Assembly (NCBI GenBank): GCA_900543845.1
Contig: UQTD01000044.1
Location: forward strand, 1-17,396
Direction of reading: 5' to 3'
Source: an uncultured Collinsella sp.
Lineage (GTDB): Bacteria; Actinomycetota; Coriobacteriia; Coriobacteriales; Coriobacteriaceae
DNA length: 17,396 bases
Shown: positions 8,601 to 13,697 of the stretch, one piece after another
Position numbering within the stretch: position 1 is the stretch's first letter
Layout: each line of letters begins with the position of its first letter
Position numbers and translations under genes: made by a program
Notes under the pieces: model-generated
What the model saw: only the letters and a program-made list of their open reading frames with translations
The model's database searches: none
What the model was told of the DNA's origin: nothing

Positions 8601-8899
8601 TCGTGACGCTCAAGGCGAGCTTCCTGAATACGCTCGGCGTGGGCGAACACAAGCTGAGCGTGGTTTCGGCTACGGGCACTGCCGAGACGACCTTCACCGT
8701 TGCCGAGGCTGCCAAGCCCGCTCCCGGCCAGACCACCACGACTACTACGACCACGACTACGACTTCCAAGCCTAAGAGGAAGGCTGGCAAGGAGACGCTG
8801 CCTCAGTCCGGCGACAGCGCGTACGTCATGGCTGGTGCCGTACTCGCTGCCGGTGTGGCAGCTCTGCTGCTGGCGTGGGCCATGAAGCGCCGCGCTTAA
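2669..8899 (+). CDS. Giant LPxTG-anchored, repeat-rich surface protein (putative adhesin)
   Basis: Secreted wall-anchored protein of 2076 residues. The start at 2669 follows AAGGGGAG and opens a classical signal peptide: charged MREKKMGMRR, a hydrophobic core, and probable cleavage after VAEA near residue 37. Residues about 45-445 contain recurring short strands such as NCTFKNNS and GCTFENNS, suggesting a right-handed beta-helix of the pectate-lyase/adhesin kind. After a mixed region, residues about 750-1920 are Ig-like or MBG/YDG-type modules. Two MBG_2-like units start with SKTYGEADP segments (about 1061-1147 and 1535-1618), several YDG/YNG units occur, and there are three Cys/His modules. 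The tail has eleven threonines, a Lys-rich patch, LPQSG (2044-2048), a membrane helix and KRRA, the sortase signal. No catalytic residues are evident, so adhesion or glycan/host binding is inferred. The nearest regulator is the divergent LytTR pair. The coding sequence around 3300-3750 uses more A/T-ending codons than the repeats, hinting at a mosaic origin. Confidence 0.9.
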   Translation: MREKKMGMRRLAACVLTAALALGGAVTTLATPTVAEAYPSAAIKPKHLKSELSYGESDVIQLSGGKDYRFAGTVDIDHYEVEGGTKENPTRLYFTDSSSLGGPLTVKRDLTYSQHPLFVLKGGYVELIGDSGASTEVRCDGKTFLSDSNDYEARGGVDKPNTGKSLNLSVKNLKLVSRTDNKDTVRAITLYGTMGAGETASFTNVNVSGWKCCKNNAFKVDQGNEIYEASPAPVTIRGSQVAVDATFVNCTFKNNSDDCVGALSVVGRSKTPKVTLNGCTFENNSQGMIACDEMKVESGHVHAGNIGVKNAIVALNNCSIRSTNNASWNGPCSYMFKVWDIQYQMHMTSAIAVAKDASCTINGTVIDDSFVFPSDYFNGRDISGQDEKRCAIYALGSVTLAGNTKVTTAKAKGVDASDVSGNGKIHVDKSFTGEAVLSVDDTKFDPESNKQYYYYDYVNLGTSDLSQEDFASRLKLANADLAYDVAGGEVKVIHRKHEREWTYSANKDGYSIAATCNGQYEASHCVYSRDGETISLMSSKRGDLSFTYNGKQRDAVLATTKPSQKDNAVAQGKVKIVSARFYRCADENDTVGIEMEGSQPCDAGIYRVVATVAVEGQNDVTLERVFKINPASLAEKDSNRKDLCKIEIIGYDKLKDNVRFSNGDVLNDVPSYKWTGEEITPRIKVTYKLGDEWIELKEGVDFERLAWGESVSEKDPGAYRSQLWGLGNFASYESIYSCKFFYWSIYGTQFENVQAKGFDGTYDGKAHAPSVTVDNAPEGMQIEYSVDGGLLYEDRISSYTNVTRDVYDNVCAEIIKYRITAPDYVPVEGELKIKIAPADQAAPKDVKTTAATGHALADGSIDGIDNTYEWKAEVTSDYQRIAEGETSVKGLAAGKYSVRLKADRNHNASEALTVEVKDGPKKADGSGWKHDDTEHWNTCTCGKEDVARAKHDFEWVVDQAATADKPGSKHERCKTCGYERESVEIPAFGIKGYSGTYDGEWHSVTVDTETVASIKYREKGEKKWSDESPLICDAGTKTVEFEATLTSGDICKGEVELKVDPRPVTVKPKDASKTYGEADPNFELEAVKGSIVQGHPLSWFKIHREAGENVGTYTLTIEESKVGDKWDKIQRANYAPTLQTGTFEITKRQIGVGWTVGTYTYNGKPQGPKVTVSNVAEGDEGKVSYEVENATGIDAGSYPAKVTGLVGDPEVIKNYALPTENLEYTYTIYKAEQEKPQGLKATAETVRGKRDGKIEGAHGGVAYRLFRTEAGDADGETMVSEDGKIENLAAGDYQVWYAETDNYMPSTPVEVHIGKGKYLNVSLSEKNDEYSIVWHSPNRLQWHESVEFSVKISDGYYAGDDFAVKANGVLLEKNEGGRFVLSNVEENTAITVEGVRKHEAVNDKWLSDDNTHWHQCTCGEKIDETVHAFEWVVDKAPTATEAGSKHQQCTVCGHALPAVEIPAAAIVGYSDEYDGAYHAVDATSLPEGATAQYSTDGKNWSPEAPKIKDVGTLTVAYKVTIDGATAEGEVTLEVKPRAITVAADASSKTYGEADPVFTWTITSGDLVEGESLQGIEIEREDDDNVREGGYALQLTQPEGANPNYSITFVDGMFTINQRLLTVTWGTIEFTYDGKEHCPVATLGNVVGNDDLGATVEGSQTEVGTSYKATLAELTGKAAGNYVLPADGLTCEFSIKNAAQYAPVVQATAETVSGKKDGKITGVDATMEWRAKGAAEYQAVGEGVTELKDLAAGVYEVRYQAKANYDASSVTEVTVATGRKLVVTLPSNQVGYTLTATATELDWHGSATLTMSIDSAYFAGKDYAVKVDGKAVKLSDDGTYELKDVEGDVNVTVEGVLKHEPDGSGWAHDAKNHWHICRCGEVLDKAEHTFKWVVDKPATVEAKGERHEECTVCGEKGKTEEIAILKPEIIDGKGQAITVDTAKNLSFRSNAPIRYFQKVLVDDKEVAAENYELTEGSTIVTLKASFLNTLGVGEHKLSVVSATGTAETTFTVAEAAKPAPGQTTTTTTTTTTTSKPKRKAGKETLPQSGDSAYVMAGAVLAAGVAALLLAWAMKRRA
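5438..5629 (+). repeat. Cys/His module, copy 1 (within surface protein, residues 924-987)
   Basis: First of three related modules of about 62 residues. Conserved in order: Gly-Trp-x-His-Asp, His-Trp-x2-Cys-x-Cys-Gly, His-x-Phe-x-Trp-Val-Val-Asp, Gly-x2-His-x2-Cys-x2-Cys-Gly, and an Ile-Pro end. Spacing from the first CG to the next His is 8 residues here and 7 in the other copies. Paired CxC and CxxC knuckles plus conserved His suggest a metal-binding, zinc-ribbon-like fold outside the cell. That is an inference; disulfides are the alternative. Confidence 0.75.
6872..7057 (+). repeat. Cys/His module, copy 2 (within surface protein, residues 1402-1463)
   Basis: Second copy, with all four cysteines (CTCG and CTVCG) and the conserved histidines and WVVD block kept. 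The opening differs (NDKWLSDD instead of DGSGW-H-D). It starts 478 residues after copy 1, marking the period of the larger composite repeat. Confidence 0.75.
8249..8434 (+). repeat. Cys/His module, copy 3 (within surface protein, residues 1861-1922)
   Basis: Third copy, 459 residues after copy 2, with CRCG and CTVCG pairs, the three conserved histidines and WVVD. It ends EEIAI rather than EIPA and is followed by a unique module of about 100 residues and then the wall-anchor region, so it closes the repeat series. Confidence 0.75.
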
Positions 8900-8915
8900 C
8901 CGCGCGCCAGCTCCC

Positions 8916-8950
8916 AGCGGGTCCGGATCGAGCGATCCGGACCCGCTTTT
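8916..8950 (+). terminator. Intrinsic terminator of the surface protein gene
   Basis: Arms of 15 bases (8916-8930 and 8933-8947) pair perfectly around a minimal AG loop, which probably opens to four bases in RNA. TTTT follows at 8947-8950. It starts 17 bases after the surface protein stop codon. Confidence 0.8.
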
Positions 8951-8969
8951 GGGGTCTGCCGGAAACCCG

Positions 8970-9178
8970 GTGGTCAAAAAAGGCCAAATATGAGTACTGC
9001 TACCAGTTTGGTGGCAGCCAAATGGCCTCAAAAATCGGTGCCAGCGGCCAAAAGTACATCGATTTTCGTCCTTCAGAGTCGCGATCGGGCTCCAAACAAG
9101 GCGATTTTGCTGCTCTGGACTGGAAAATCGCTGCTACTAATTTAGTGACAGTACTCATATTTGGCCTTTTTTGACCAC
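8970..9178. repeat. 209-bp element with 30-bp perfect inverted termini (MITE-like)
   Basis: Bases 8970-8999 are the exact reverse complement of 9149-9178, ending in TGGTCAAAAAAGGCC outside and GAGTACTG inside. Just inside each arm lies a further small hairpin: CTGCTACC/GGTGGCAG at 8997-9017 and CTGCTACTAA/TTAGTGACAG at 9131-9151. These differ from one another mostly by transitions. The middle (about 9018-9130) has no credible gene. Termini, size and lack of coding suit a non-autonomous mobile element or a dispersed structured repeat. No clear target-site duplication is visible. The outer A6/T6 tracts could also make it act as a bidirectional terminator. Confidence 0.7.
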
Positions 9179-9210
9179 TGCCCCTTGGTCCAAGGCAAAA
9201 CGGCCGCTCG

Positions 9211-9279
9211 AATCATGCGGCAGGTCCATTTTCGACTATCCTCAGCTTGCCAGTTCGAAAATGGACCTGCCGCATGATT
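9211..9279. repeat. 69-bp palindrome with 25-bp perfect arms
   Basis: Bases 9211-9235 and 9255-9279 are perfect reverse complements (outer AATCATGCGGCAGG, inner CATTTTCGA) around a 19-base spacer. No T-tract follows either arm, so it is unlikely to be a simple terminator. It lies between the 209-bp element and the nad promoter and probably belongs to a dispersed intergenic repeat family. Confidence 0.7.
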
Positions 9280-9298
9280 GAATCTTTATTTCAACTTT

Positions 9299-9342
9299 AC
9301 ACCTAGGTTTACAGCTGTCTTGTCAGCTGTAAACCTAGGTGT
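9299..9342. promoter_or_regulatory. Candidate NiaR operator palindrome of the nad operon
   Basis: Two 19-base perfect arms (9299-9317 and 9324-9342; ACACCTAGGTTTACAGCTG and its complement) flank the six bases TCTTGT. The palindrome covers the -35 box and the spacer of the promoter below and ends immediately before its -10 box, where a repressor would block RNA polymerase. NiaR proteins bind palindromes near NAD genes and a niaR-like gene closes this operon, so it is the best local candidate. Binding is not shown. Confidence 0.55.
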
Positions 9343-9348
9343 CATACT
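9320..9348 (+). promoter_or_regulatory. Candidate promoter of nadA-nadB-nadC-niaR
   Basis: TTGTCA (9320-9325, five of six consensus bases) is spaced exactly 17 bases from CATACT (9343-9348, four of six). Predicted transcription would begin near 9355, giving a leader of about 30 bases that contains the nadA ribosome binding site. The -35 box lies at the centre of the palindrome. Confidence 0.55.
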
Positions 9349-9383
9349 AAAGCCCCAAGATTCGCCAAAAGAGAGGGGCCTTG

Positions 9384-10409
9384 ATGGCACAGAGCGCGAA
9401 CATGGATGCGTCGGAGCTTGCACGCGATATCGCGGCCGGCCTAGCATCGGCAACGACGGCAACGGAGCGCGCGGCACTGGTGCCCGCAGAGCTCGTCGAG
9501 GCCATTCAGCAACTAAAAACCCAACGTGACGCGGTGATCTTGGCGCACTACTATGTGGCGCCCGAGGTCCAAGCCGTTGCCGATTACGTCGGCGATAGCT
9601 TCTACCTGGCAAAGCTCGCCAAGAGCCTGCCGCAGCAGACTATCGTGCTGTGCGGCGTGGAGTTTATGGGCGAGAGCGCCAAGCTGCTCAACCCCACCAA
9701 GACCGTGCTGCTGCCCGAACCGGGCGCGGACTGCCCCATGGCGCACATGGTCAAGCGCGAGACGGTCGATGCGGCGCGCGCCGAGTACGGCGACGACCTT
9801 GCCGTGGTCTGCTACGTCAACTCGACGGTCGAGATCAAGAGCTGGAGCGACGTGTGCGTCACCAGTTCCAACGCCGTCAAGATCGTGTCCGAGCTGCCGC
9901 AGCAGCACGTCCTGTTCATCCCCGATCAAAACCTGGGCCGCTTTGTTGCCGAGCAGGTGCCGCAAAAGCACGTCATCCTCAACAATGGCTACTGCCCGCG
10001 CCATCACATCATCACCGTCGAGCAGATCGTTGACGCGCAGGAAGCGCATCCCGACGCGCTCGTGCTGGCGCACCCCGAGTGCAAGGCCGATGTCCTTGCC
10101 GAGGCCGACTACATCGGCTCCACCGCCGGCATCATCAAGTATGCCGAGGAGTCGGACGCGAGCGAGTTCATCATCGTGACGGTCCGCGGCGTGCTCTACG
10201 AGCTCGAGCGCCGCTGCGAGGGCACCGGCAAAAAGTTCTACTTCCCCGCGGTGCAGCCCACCTGCGTCAACATGGATCTCATCACGCTCGAAAAACTCGT
10301 GCGCTGCCTGGAGACGGGCGAGGGCGAGGTGCAGATCGGCGTGTCGGACGAGGCTGCCGACCAGGCCAAACTCACGCTCGACCGCATGCTCGAGTACGCG
10401 GCGCGCTAG
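9384..10409 (+). CDS. nadA: Quinolinate synthase NadA
   Basis: Condenses iminoaspartate from NadB with dihydroxyacetone phosphate to quinolinate in de novo NAD synthesis; a cytoplasmic [4Fe-4S] enzyme. The 341 residues show the triplicated NadA fold signatures: AHYYVAPEVQAVADYVGDS, VEFMGESAK, PGADCPMAHM, NSTVEIKSWSDVCVTSSNA, FIPDQNLGR, GYCPRHHI, VLAHPECK, GSTAGIIKY and PTCVNMDLI. The cluster ligands are expected to be Cys117, Cys204 and Cys294; their spacing (87 and 90) matches the family. The ATG at 9384 is preferred over the TTG at 9381, with AGAGGGG five bases upstream. First gene of the nad operon; nadB follows after 56 bases that contain a small palindrome. The call is secure. Confidence 0.97.
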   Translation: MAQSANMDASELARDIAAGLASATTATERAALVPAELVEAIQQLKTQRDAVILAHYYVAPEVQAVADYVGDSFYLAKLAKSLPQQTIVLCGVEFMGESAKLLNPTKTVLLPEPGADCPMAHMVKRETVDAARAEYGDDLAVVCYVNSTVEIKSWSDVCVTSSNAVKIVSELPQQHVLFIPDQNLGRFVAEQVPQKHVILNNGYCPRHHIITVEQIVDAQEAHPDALVLAHPECKADVLAEADYIGSTAGIIKYAEESDASEFIIVTVRGVLYELERRCEGTGKKFYFPAVQPTCVNMDLITLEKLVRCLETGEGEVQIGVSDEAADQAKLTLDRMLEYAAR

Positions 10410-10413
10410 AACG

Positions 10414-10446
10414 ATGTGACATGAGGGACAGTCCCTTATGCCACAT
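10414..10446. repeat. REP-like palindrome between nadA and nadB
   Basis: Sixteen-base arms (10414-10429 and 10431-10446) pair around a single A with two imperfect positions; the core reads AGGGACAGTCCCT. It fills almost the whole nadA-nadB gap and ends just before the nadB ribosome binding site. GGGACAGTCCC-type palindromes are common dispersed intergenic repeats in several bacterial lineages. Membership in such a family is inferred from form alone. Confidence 0.6.
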
Positions 10447-10465
10447 TACAAAGGAGAGGATTCCT

Positions 10466-11842
10466 GTGGAAACCAAACAATACCCCGACATGGAGTGCGA
10501 CGTCGTCATTGCCGGCTGTGGCGTGGCGGGCCTGTACGCGGCCCTCAATCTGCCGACGAGCACGCGCGTGATCATGCTCTCCAAGGGCGCTGTCGACGAG
10601 TGCGATTCGATGCTCGCACAGGGCGGCATTTGCGTACTGCCCGAGGGCCCGGACTATGATGCCTTCTTTGAGGACACCATGCACGCCGGCCACTACGAGA
10701 ACCGCCGCGAGAGCGTCGACATCATGATCCGCTCGAGCCGCTCGGTCATCAACGACCTGCTGGCCATGGGCGTGGATTTTGAGCGCAAGGCCGACGGCAG
10801 CCTCGACTTTACCCGCGAGGGCGCACACAGCCGTCCGCGCATTGCCTTCCATGCCGACATTACGGGCAAGGAGATCACAACCAAGCTGCTCCAGGCCGTT
10901 CGCAAGCTGGATAACGTGCAGATTTTGGAGCACGTGGCCATGACCGACATCCTGACGGGCGAGCGTGACGGCGCCACGGTGTGCACCGGTGTCGTCGCCG
11001 TTCCCGTGGACGAGGACAACTCGGTTCGCCCCGCCGACGAGCTGGCAAATGCCGTCGAGGGCGTGCATGCCGGCGAGCCGTTTAAGATCCATGCCCGCCA
11101 CACGCTGTGGGCGACGGGCGGTATCGGCGGCGTATACGACCATTCGACCAACTACCCGCAGCTCACGGGCGATGCCTGCTACATTGCTCAGGAGCATGGC
11201 ATTAAGATGGAGCACCTGGACTACGTGCAGATTCACCCCACGGGTCTGTTCTCGCCGCAGCCGGGCCGCACCTTCCTGATCAGCGAGAGCTGCCGCGGCG
11301 AGGGAGCGATTTTGCTCAATGCCGCCGGTGAGCGCTTTACCGACGAGCTTCAGCCGCGCGATGTGGTCGCCGCCGCTATTCGCGAGCAGATGAAGCAGGA
11401 CGGCACCGAGCACGAGTGGCTAAGCTTTGCCCCCGTCGAGCGCGACGTGGTGACCGGGCACTTCGCCAACATCCGCGCACGCTGCCTGGAGGACGGCCGC
11501 GATATCTTGGACGAGCCCATCCCCGTTACGCCCACGCAGCACTACTTTATGGGCGGCGTGTGGGTCGACAAGGACGGCCGCACCTCGATGCCCGAGCTCT
11601 ATGCCGCGGGCGAGACGGCTTGCAACGGCGTTCACGGCAAGAACCGCCTTGCATCAAACAGCCTGCTCGAGTCTCTGGTCTGGGGTCGCCGCGCCGCGTG
11701 GTACATGCGTACCGGCGAGTCACTGGCCGTGGAGCAGGCGGGCGATCCCGCGCTCGATGGCCGTCATCGTGCCCTGAGCGCCGACACCCTGGCAATCGAT
11801 GATTTGGCCCGTGCCGCCGGCACGCAGGCCGTGGAGGAGTAG
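10466..11842 (+). CDS. nadB: L-aspartate oxidase NadB (short form)
   Basis: FAD enzyme that oxidises L-aspartate to iminoaspartate, the substrate of NadA. The start is a GTG at 10466 with AAGGAGAGG six bases upstream, giving 458 residues; the frame stays open well upstream through nadA, but no upstream start has this signal. Visible are the dinucleotide-binding GCGVAG (17-22), LAQGGICVLPEG, the HPTGLFS segment, ISESCRGEGAILLN, RDVVAAAI with the expected catalytic Arg, HYFMGGVWVD and the signature HGKNRLASNSLLE (390-402). The protein ends about 55 residues after this signature, so it lacks most of the C-terminal helical domain of the E. coli enzyme (540 residues). Short forms are known in other Gram-positive anaerobes. 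With oxygen absent, fumarate is a likely electron acceptor (family knowledge). nadC follows after three bases. Confidence 0.95.
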   Translation: METKQYPDMECDVVIAGCGVAGLYAALNLPTSTRVIMLSKGAVDECDSMLAQGGICVLPEGPDYDAFFEDTMHAGHYENRRESVDIMIRSSRSVINDLLAMGVDFERKADGSLDFTREGAHSRPRIAFHADITGKEITTKLLQAVRKLDNVQILEHVAMTDILTGERDGATVCTGVVAVPVDEDNSVRPADELANAVEGVHAGEPFKIHARHTLWATGGIGGVYDHSTNYPQLTGDACYIAQEHGIKMEHLDYVQIHPTGLFSPQPGRTFLISESCRGEGAILLNAAGERFTDELQPRDVVAAAIREQMKQDGTEHEWLSFAPVERDVVTGHFANIRARCLEDGRDILDEPIPVTPTQHYFMGGVWVDKDGRTSMPELYAAGETACNGVHGKNRLASNSLLESLVWGRRAAWYMRTGESLAVEQAGDPALDGRHRALSADTLAIDDLARAAGTQAVEE

Positions 11843-11845
11843 ACC

Positions 11846-12706
11846 ATGAATCCCATTACCATGAAGCTCGTCGTCGATGATCTGATTCTGCAGGCTCTGC
11901 GCGAGGACATTACGTTTGAGGACGTGAGCACGGAGAGCGTGTGCCCTACGGCGCGTCCCGCCACGGTGGAGCTTATCGCCAAGGCCGATGGCATCATCGC
12001 GGGACTTGATGTGTTCGCTCGTACCTTTGAGTTGCTGGATTCGCAGAGCTCGGTGCTGTTTGATGTCGTCGACGGTGACGAGGTTCACGCCGGCGACCAC
12101 GTGGGGCAGGTGCGTGGCGATGCGCGCGTGCTGCTTTCGGGCGAGCGCGTGGCGCTCAACTACCTGCAGCGCATGAGCGGTATCGCTACCTATACGCACC
12201 AGATGGCCGCGGCGCTCGAGGGCACCAAGACCGTGCTTGTCGACACACGCAAGACCACGCCGGGCATGCGCGTCTTCGAGAAGGCCGCGGTCGAGATCGG
12301 CGGCGGCAGCAACCACCGTTACAACCTGTCGACGGCCGTCATGCTCAAGGACAACCACATTGATGCCGCCGGTGGCGTGACGCGTGCGATCGAGATGGCG
12401 CGCGCCCATGCATCGTTTACCACGACGGTCGAGATCGAGTGCGAGAACCTGGACATGGTGCGCGAGGCCGTGGAGGCCGGTGCCGACATCATCATGTTCG
12501 ACAACATGACCCACGACGACATGGCTGCTGCGATTGAGCTTATCGCCGGTCGCGCCAAGACCGAGTGCTCGGGCAACGTGGACGCCAACAATATCCGCGC
12601 GCTCGCCGACCTGGGCGTTGACTTTATTAGCTCGGGGGCGCTGACGCACTCTGCGCCGATTCTCGACCTCTCGCTCAAGCACCTGCGTCTGCTGGACGGT
12701 AAATAA
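11846..12706 (+). CDS. nadC: Nicotinate-nucleotide pyrophosphorylase (carboxylating) NadC
   Basis: Quinolinate phosphoribosyltransferase: quinolinate plus PRPP gives nicotinate mononucleotide, CO2 and pyrophosphate. The 286 residues match the usual family length. Landmarks are an N-terminal sandwich domain with LREDITFEDVSTE, then the barrel with VALNYLQRMSGIAT, DTRKTTPG (133-140), KAAVEIGGGSNHRYNLS, MLKDNHI, VEIECENLD, DIIMFDNM, SGNVDANNI and ISSGALTHSAP. These include the basic residues that bind quinolinate and PRPP and the acidic EIE/DN metal ligands. The ATG is three bases after nadB, with its ribosome binding site (GGAGGAG region) inside the nadB end. The stop overlaps the next start (TAATG), so nadC and niaR are translationally coupled. 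Confidence 0.97.
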   Translation: MNPITMKLVVDDLILQALREDITFEDVSTESVCPTARPATVELIAKADGIIAGLDVFARTFELLDSQSSVLFDVVDGDEVHAGDHVGQVRGDARVLLSGERVALNYLQRMSGIATYTHQMAAALEGTKTVLVDTRKTTPGMRVFEKAAVEIGGGSNHRYNLSTAVMLKDNHIDAAGGVTRAIEMARAHASFTTTVEIECENLDMVREAVEAGADIIMFDNMTHDDMAAAIELIAGRAKTECSGNVDANNIRALADLGVDFISSGALTHSAPILDLSLKHLRLLDGK

Positions 12707-13251
12707 TGGACGCCCGCGAGCGTCGCCGTGCCATCATGGGCGTGCTCGAGGAAGCCAAGGAGGCCGTTTCGGGCAGCGCACTTGCCCGTGAGGTTGGCGT
12801 GAGCCGCCAGATTGTCGTGCAAGACATCGCTCTGCTGCGTGCCGATGGGCACGATATCGTGGCGACCAATCGCGGCTACGTGCTGCAGGAGGCCCCCAGC
12901 AGCCCCGCTGTGCCCACGCGCTTGGTCAAGGTTCGCCACGGCGTGGAGCAGGCAGGCGATGAGCTCACGAGTATCGTCGACGCCGGAGGCGCCGTGCTCA
13001 ACGTGATCGTCAATCACCGCGTGTACGGTAAGATCACGGCCGACCTGGACATTCGCAATCGTCGCGATGTCGAGCGCTACCTGCACGATATCGAGAGCGG
13101 CAAGAGCTTTCCACTACTAACGGTGACGAGCGGCTATCACTTCCATCGCATTGCGGCAGAAGACGAGCAAACCCTCGACGAGATCGAGGCCATGCTCAAG
13201 GAGAAGGGTTATCTGGCAGACCTGATGCCCTACGAGGACGATCTATCCTAG
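12706..13251 (+). CDS. niaR: NiaR-type niacin-responsive transcriptional repressor
   Basis: Likely repressor of NAD synthesis and niacin uptake genes, with nicotinic acid as co-repressor (family knowledge). The 181 residues split into an N-terminal helix-turn-helix of the HTH_11 type (about 5-60; SGSALAREVGVSRQIVVQDIALLR is its recognition region) and a C-terminal 3H domain (about 70-175). The 3H domain is marked by VRHG (His78), NHRVYG (His104) and GYHFH (His145, His147). His78, Glu86, His145 and His147 fall one position before the metal ligands I recall for the Thermotoga maritima homologue, so the metal/effector site appears intact. It is the last gene of nadA-nadB-nadC-niaR, overlaps nadC by one base and is followed by a strong terminator. 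Autoregulation through the palindrome at 9299-9342 is the natural inference. Confidence 0.9.
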   Translation: MDARERRRAIMGVLEEAKEAVSGSALAREVGVSRQIVVQDIALLRADGHDIVATNRGYVLQEAPSSPAVPTRLVKVRHGVEQAGDELTSIVDAGGAVLNVIVNHRVYGKITADLDIRNRRDVERYLHDIESGKSFPLLTVTSGYHFHRIAAEDEQTLDEIEAMLKEKGYLADLMPYEDDLS

Positions 13252-13271
13252 TCGACGCCACATCTATAAGC

Positions 13272-13332
13272 TGCGGTGAAATAGTTCCTAAAATCGGCAT
13301 CCAAGCCATAAAACAGGAACTATTCCACCGCA
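13272..13332. repeat. Imperfect palindrome downstream of niaR
   Basis: Arms 13272-13289 and 13315-13332 (TGCGGTGAAATAGTTCCT and its complement) match at 17 of 18 positions around a 25-base spacer. No T-tract follows, and a good terminator lies 40 bases on, so this is probably another dispersed intergenic repeat and not the operon terminator. Confidence 0.6.
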
Positions 13333-13373
13333 ACTGCCAAGGGTTCCCCTCCAAATTAGCTGCCCATATAAGC

Positions 13374-13413
13374 AAAAGGAGGCCTCCGCGGCGATGCGGA
13401 GGCCTCCTTTTTT
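13374..13413. terminator. Bidirectional intrinsic terminator between niaR and ferredoxin
   Basis: GGAGGCCTCCGC (13378-13389) pairs perfectly with 13396-13407 around GGCGAT. Six T follow on the plus strand, and four A precede it, which become U on the minus strand. It serves the nad operon in one direction and the convergent ferredoxin gene in the other. Confidence 0.88.
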
Positions 13414-13451
13414 GTGCACGGTGTACTTTTGAGTGTGCAAGTGGGGAGTTG

Positions 13452-13637
13452 TTACTCCTCGACGATCTCGGTGATCGCGCCAGCGGGGCAAGCGTCCTGG
13501 CAAGCGCCACAGGCGACGCAGGAGTCCTCGTCAGCGACGGTAGCGACGTCCTGGAGCTCCAGAACGCCAGCGGGGCAGGAGTCGACGCAAACGCCACAAG
13601 CGATGCACTCGTCGGCATCAATTACGGGATGAGCCAT
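13452..13637 (-). CDS. 2[4Fe-4S] bacterial-type ferredoxin
   Basis: Small soluble electron carrier of 61 residues. Two cluster motifs are intact: CIACGVCVDSCP (Cys11, 14, 17, 21) and CVACGACQDACP (Cys40, 43, 46, 50), each followed by the usual Pro-Ala-Gly. The overall charge is strongly acidic, as in clostridial ferredoxins. The start at 13637 (MAHPVID) has AGAGAGGAAA a few bases upstream; the longer open frame above it has no comparable signal. It stands alone, convergent with niaR and ending just before the shared terminator, and divergent from dnaK. Such ferredoxins serve pyruvate:ferredoxin oxidoreductase, hydrogenases and other redox enzymes in anaerobes. No partner enzyme is in the window, so its specific job is open. 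Confidence 0.95.
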   Translation of the reverse strand: MAHPVIDADECIACGVCVDSCPAGVLELQDVATVADEDSCVACGACQDACPAGAITEIVEE

Positions 13638-13697
13638 GGTAGTTTCCTCTCTGTTGACCGACGCTACAGGCGATGCGCGCCGGTTTGATTCGGGAAA

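Noticed and set aside
8731..8766. Run of ACN codons as a simple-sequence, phase-variable tract
   Set aside because: Codons ACC, ACG and ACT are mixed, so it is not a homogeneous microsatellite; it reads simply as a poly-Thr wall-spanning segment.
4868..9031. Very long open frame on the minus strand, antisense to the surface protein gene
   Set aside because: It mirrors the repeat-rich, GC-biased coding sequence opposite, has no ribosome binding site or recognisable domain, and runs through the terminator of the surface gene. The plus strand carries signal peptide, domains and sortase motif.
8875..9174. Plus-strand open frame of 99 codons crossing the terminator and the 209-bp element
   Set aside because: It begins inside the surface protein gene, has no ribosome binding site, and its sequence is set by palindromic DNA.
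9299..9342. Palindrome before nadA as a terminator or NAD riboswitch
   Set aside because: It overlaps the -35 box and lies upstream of the predicted transcript start, and no T-tract follows; an operator fits better.
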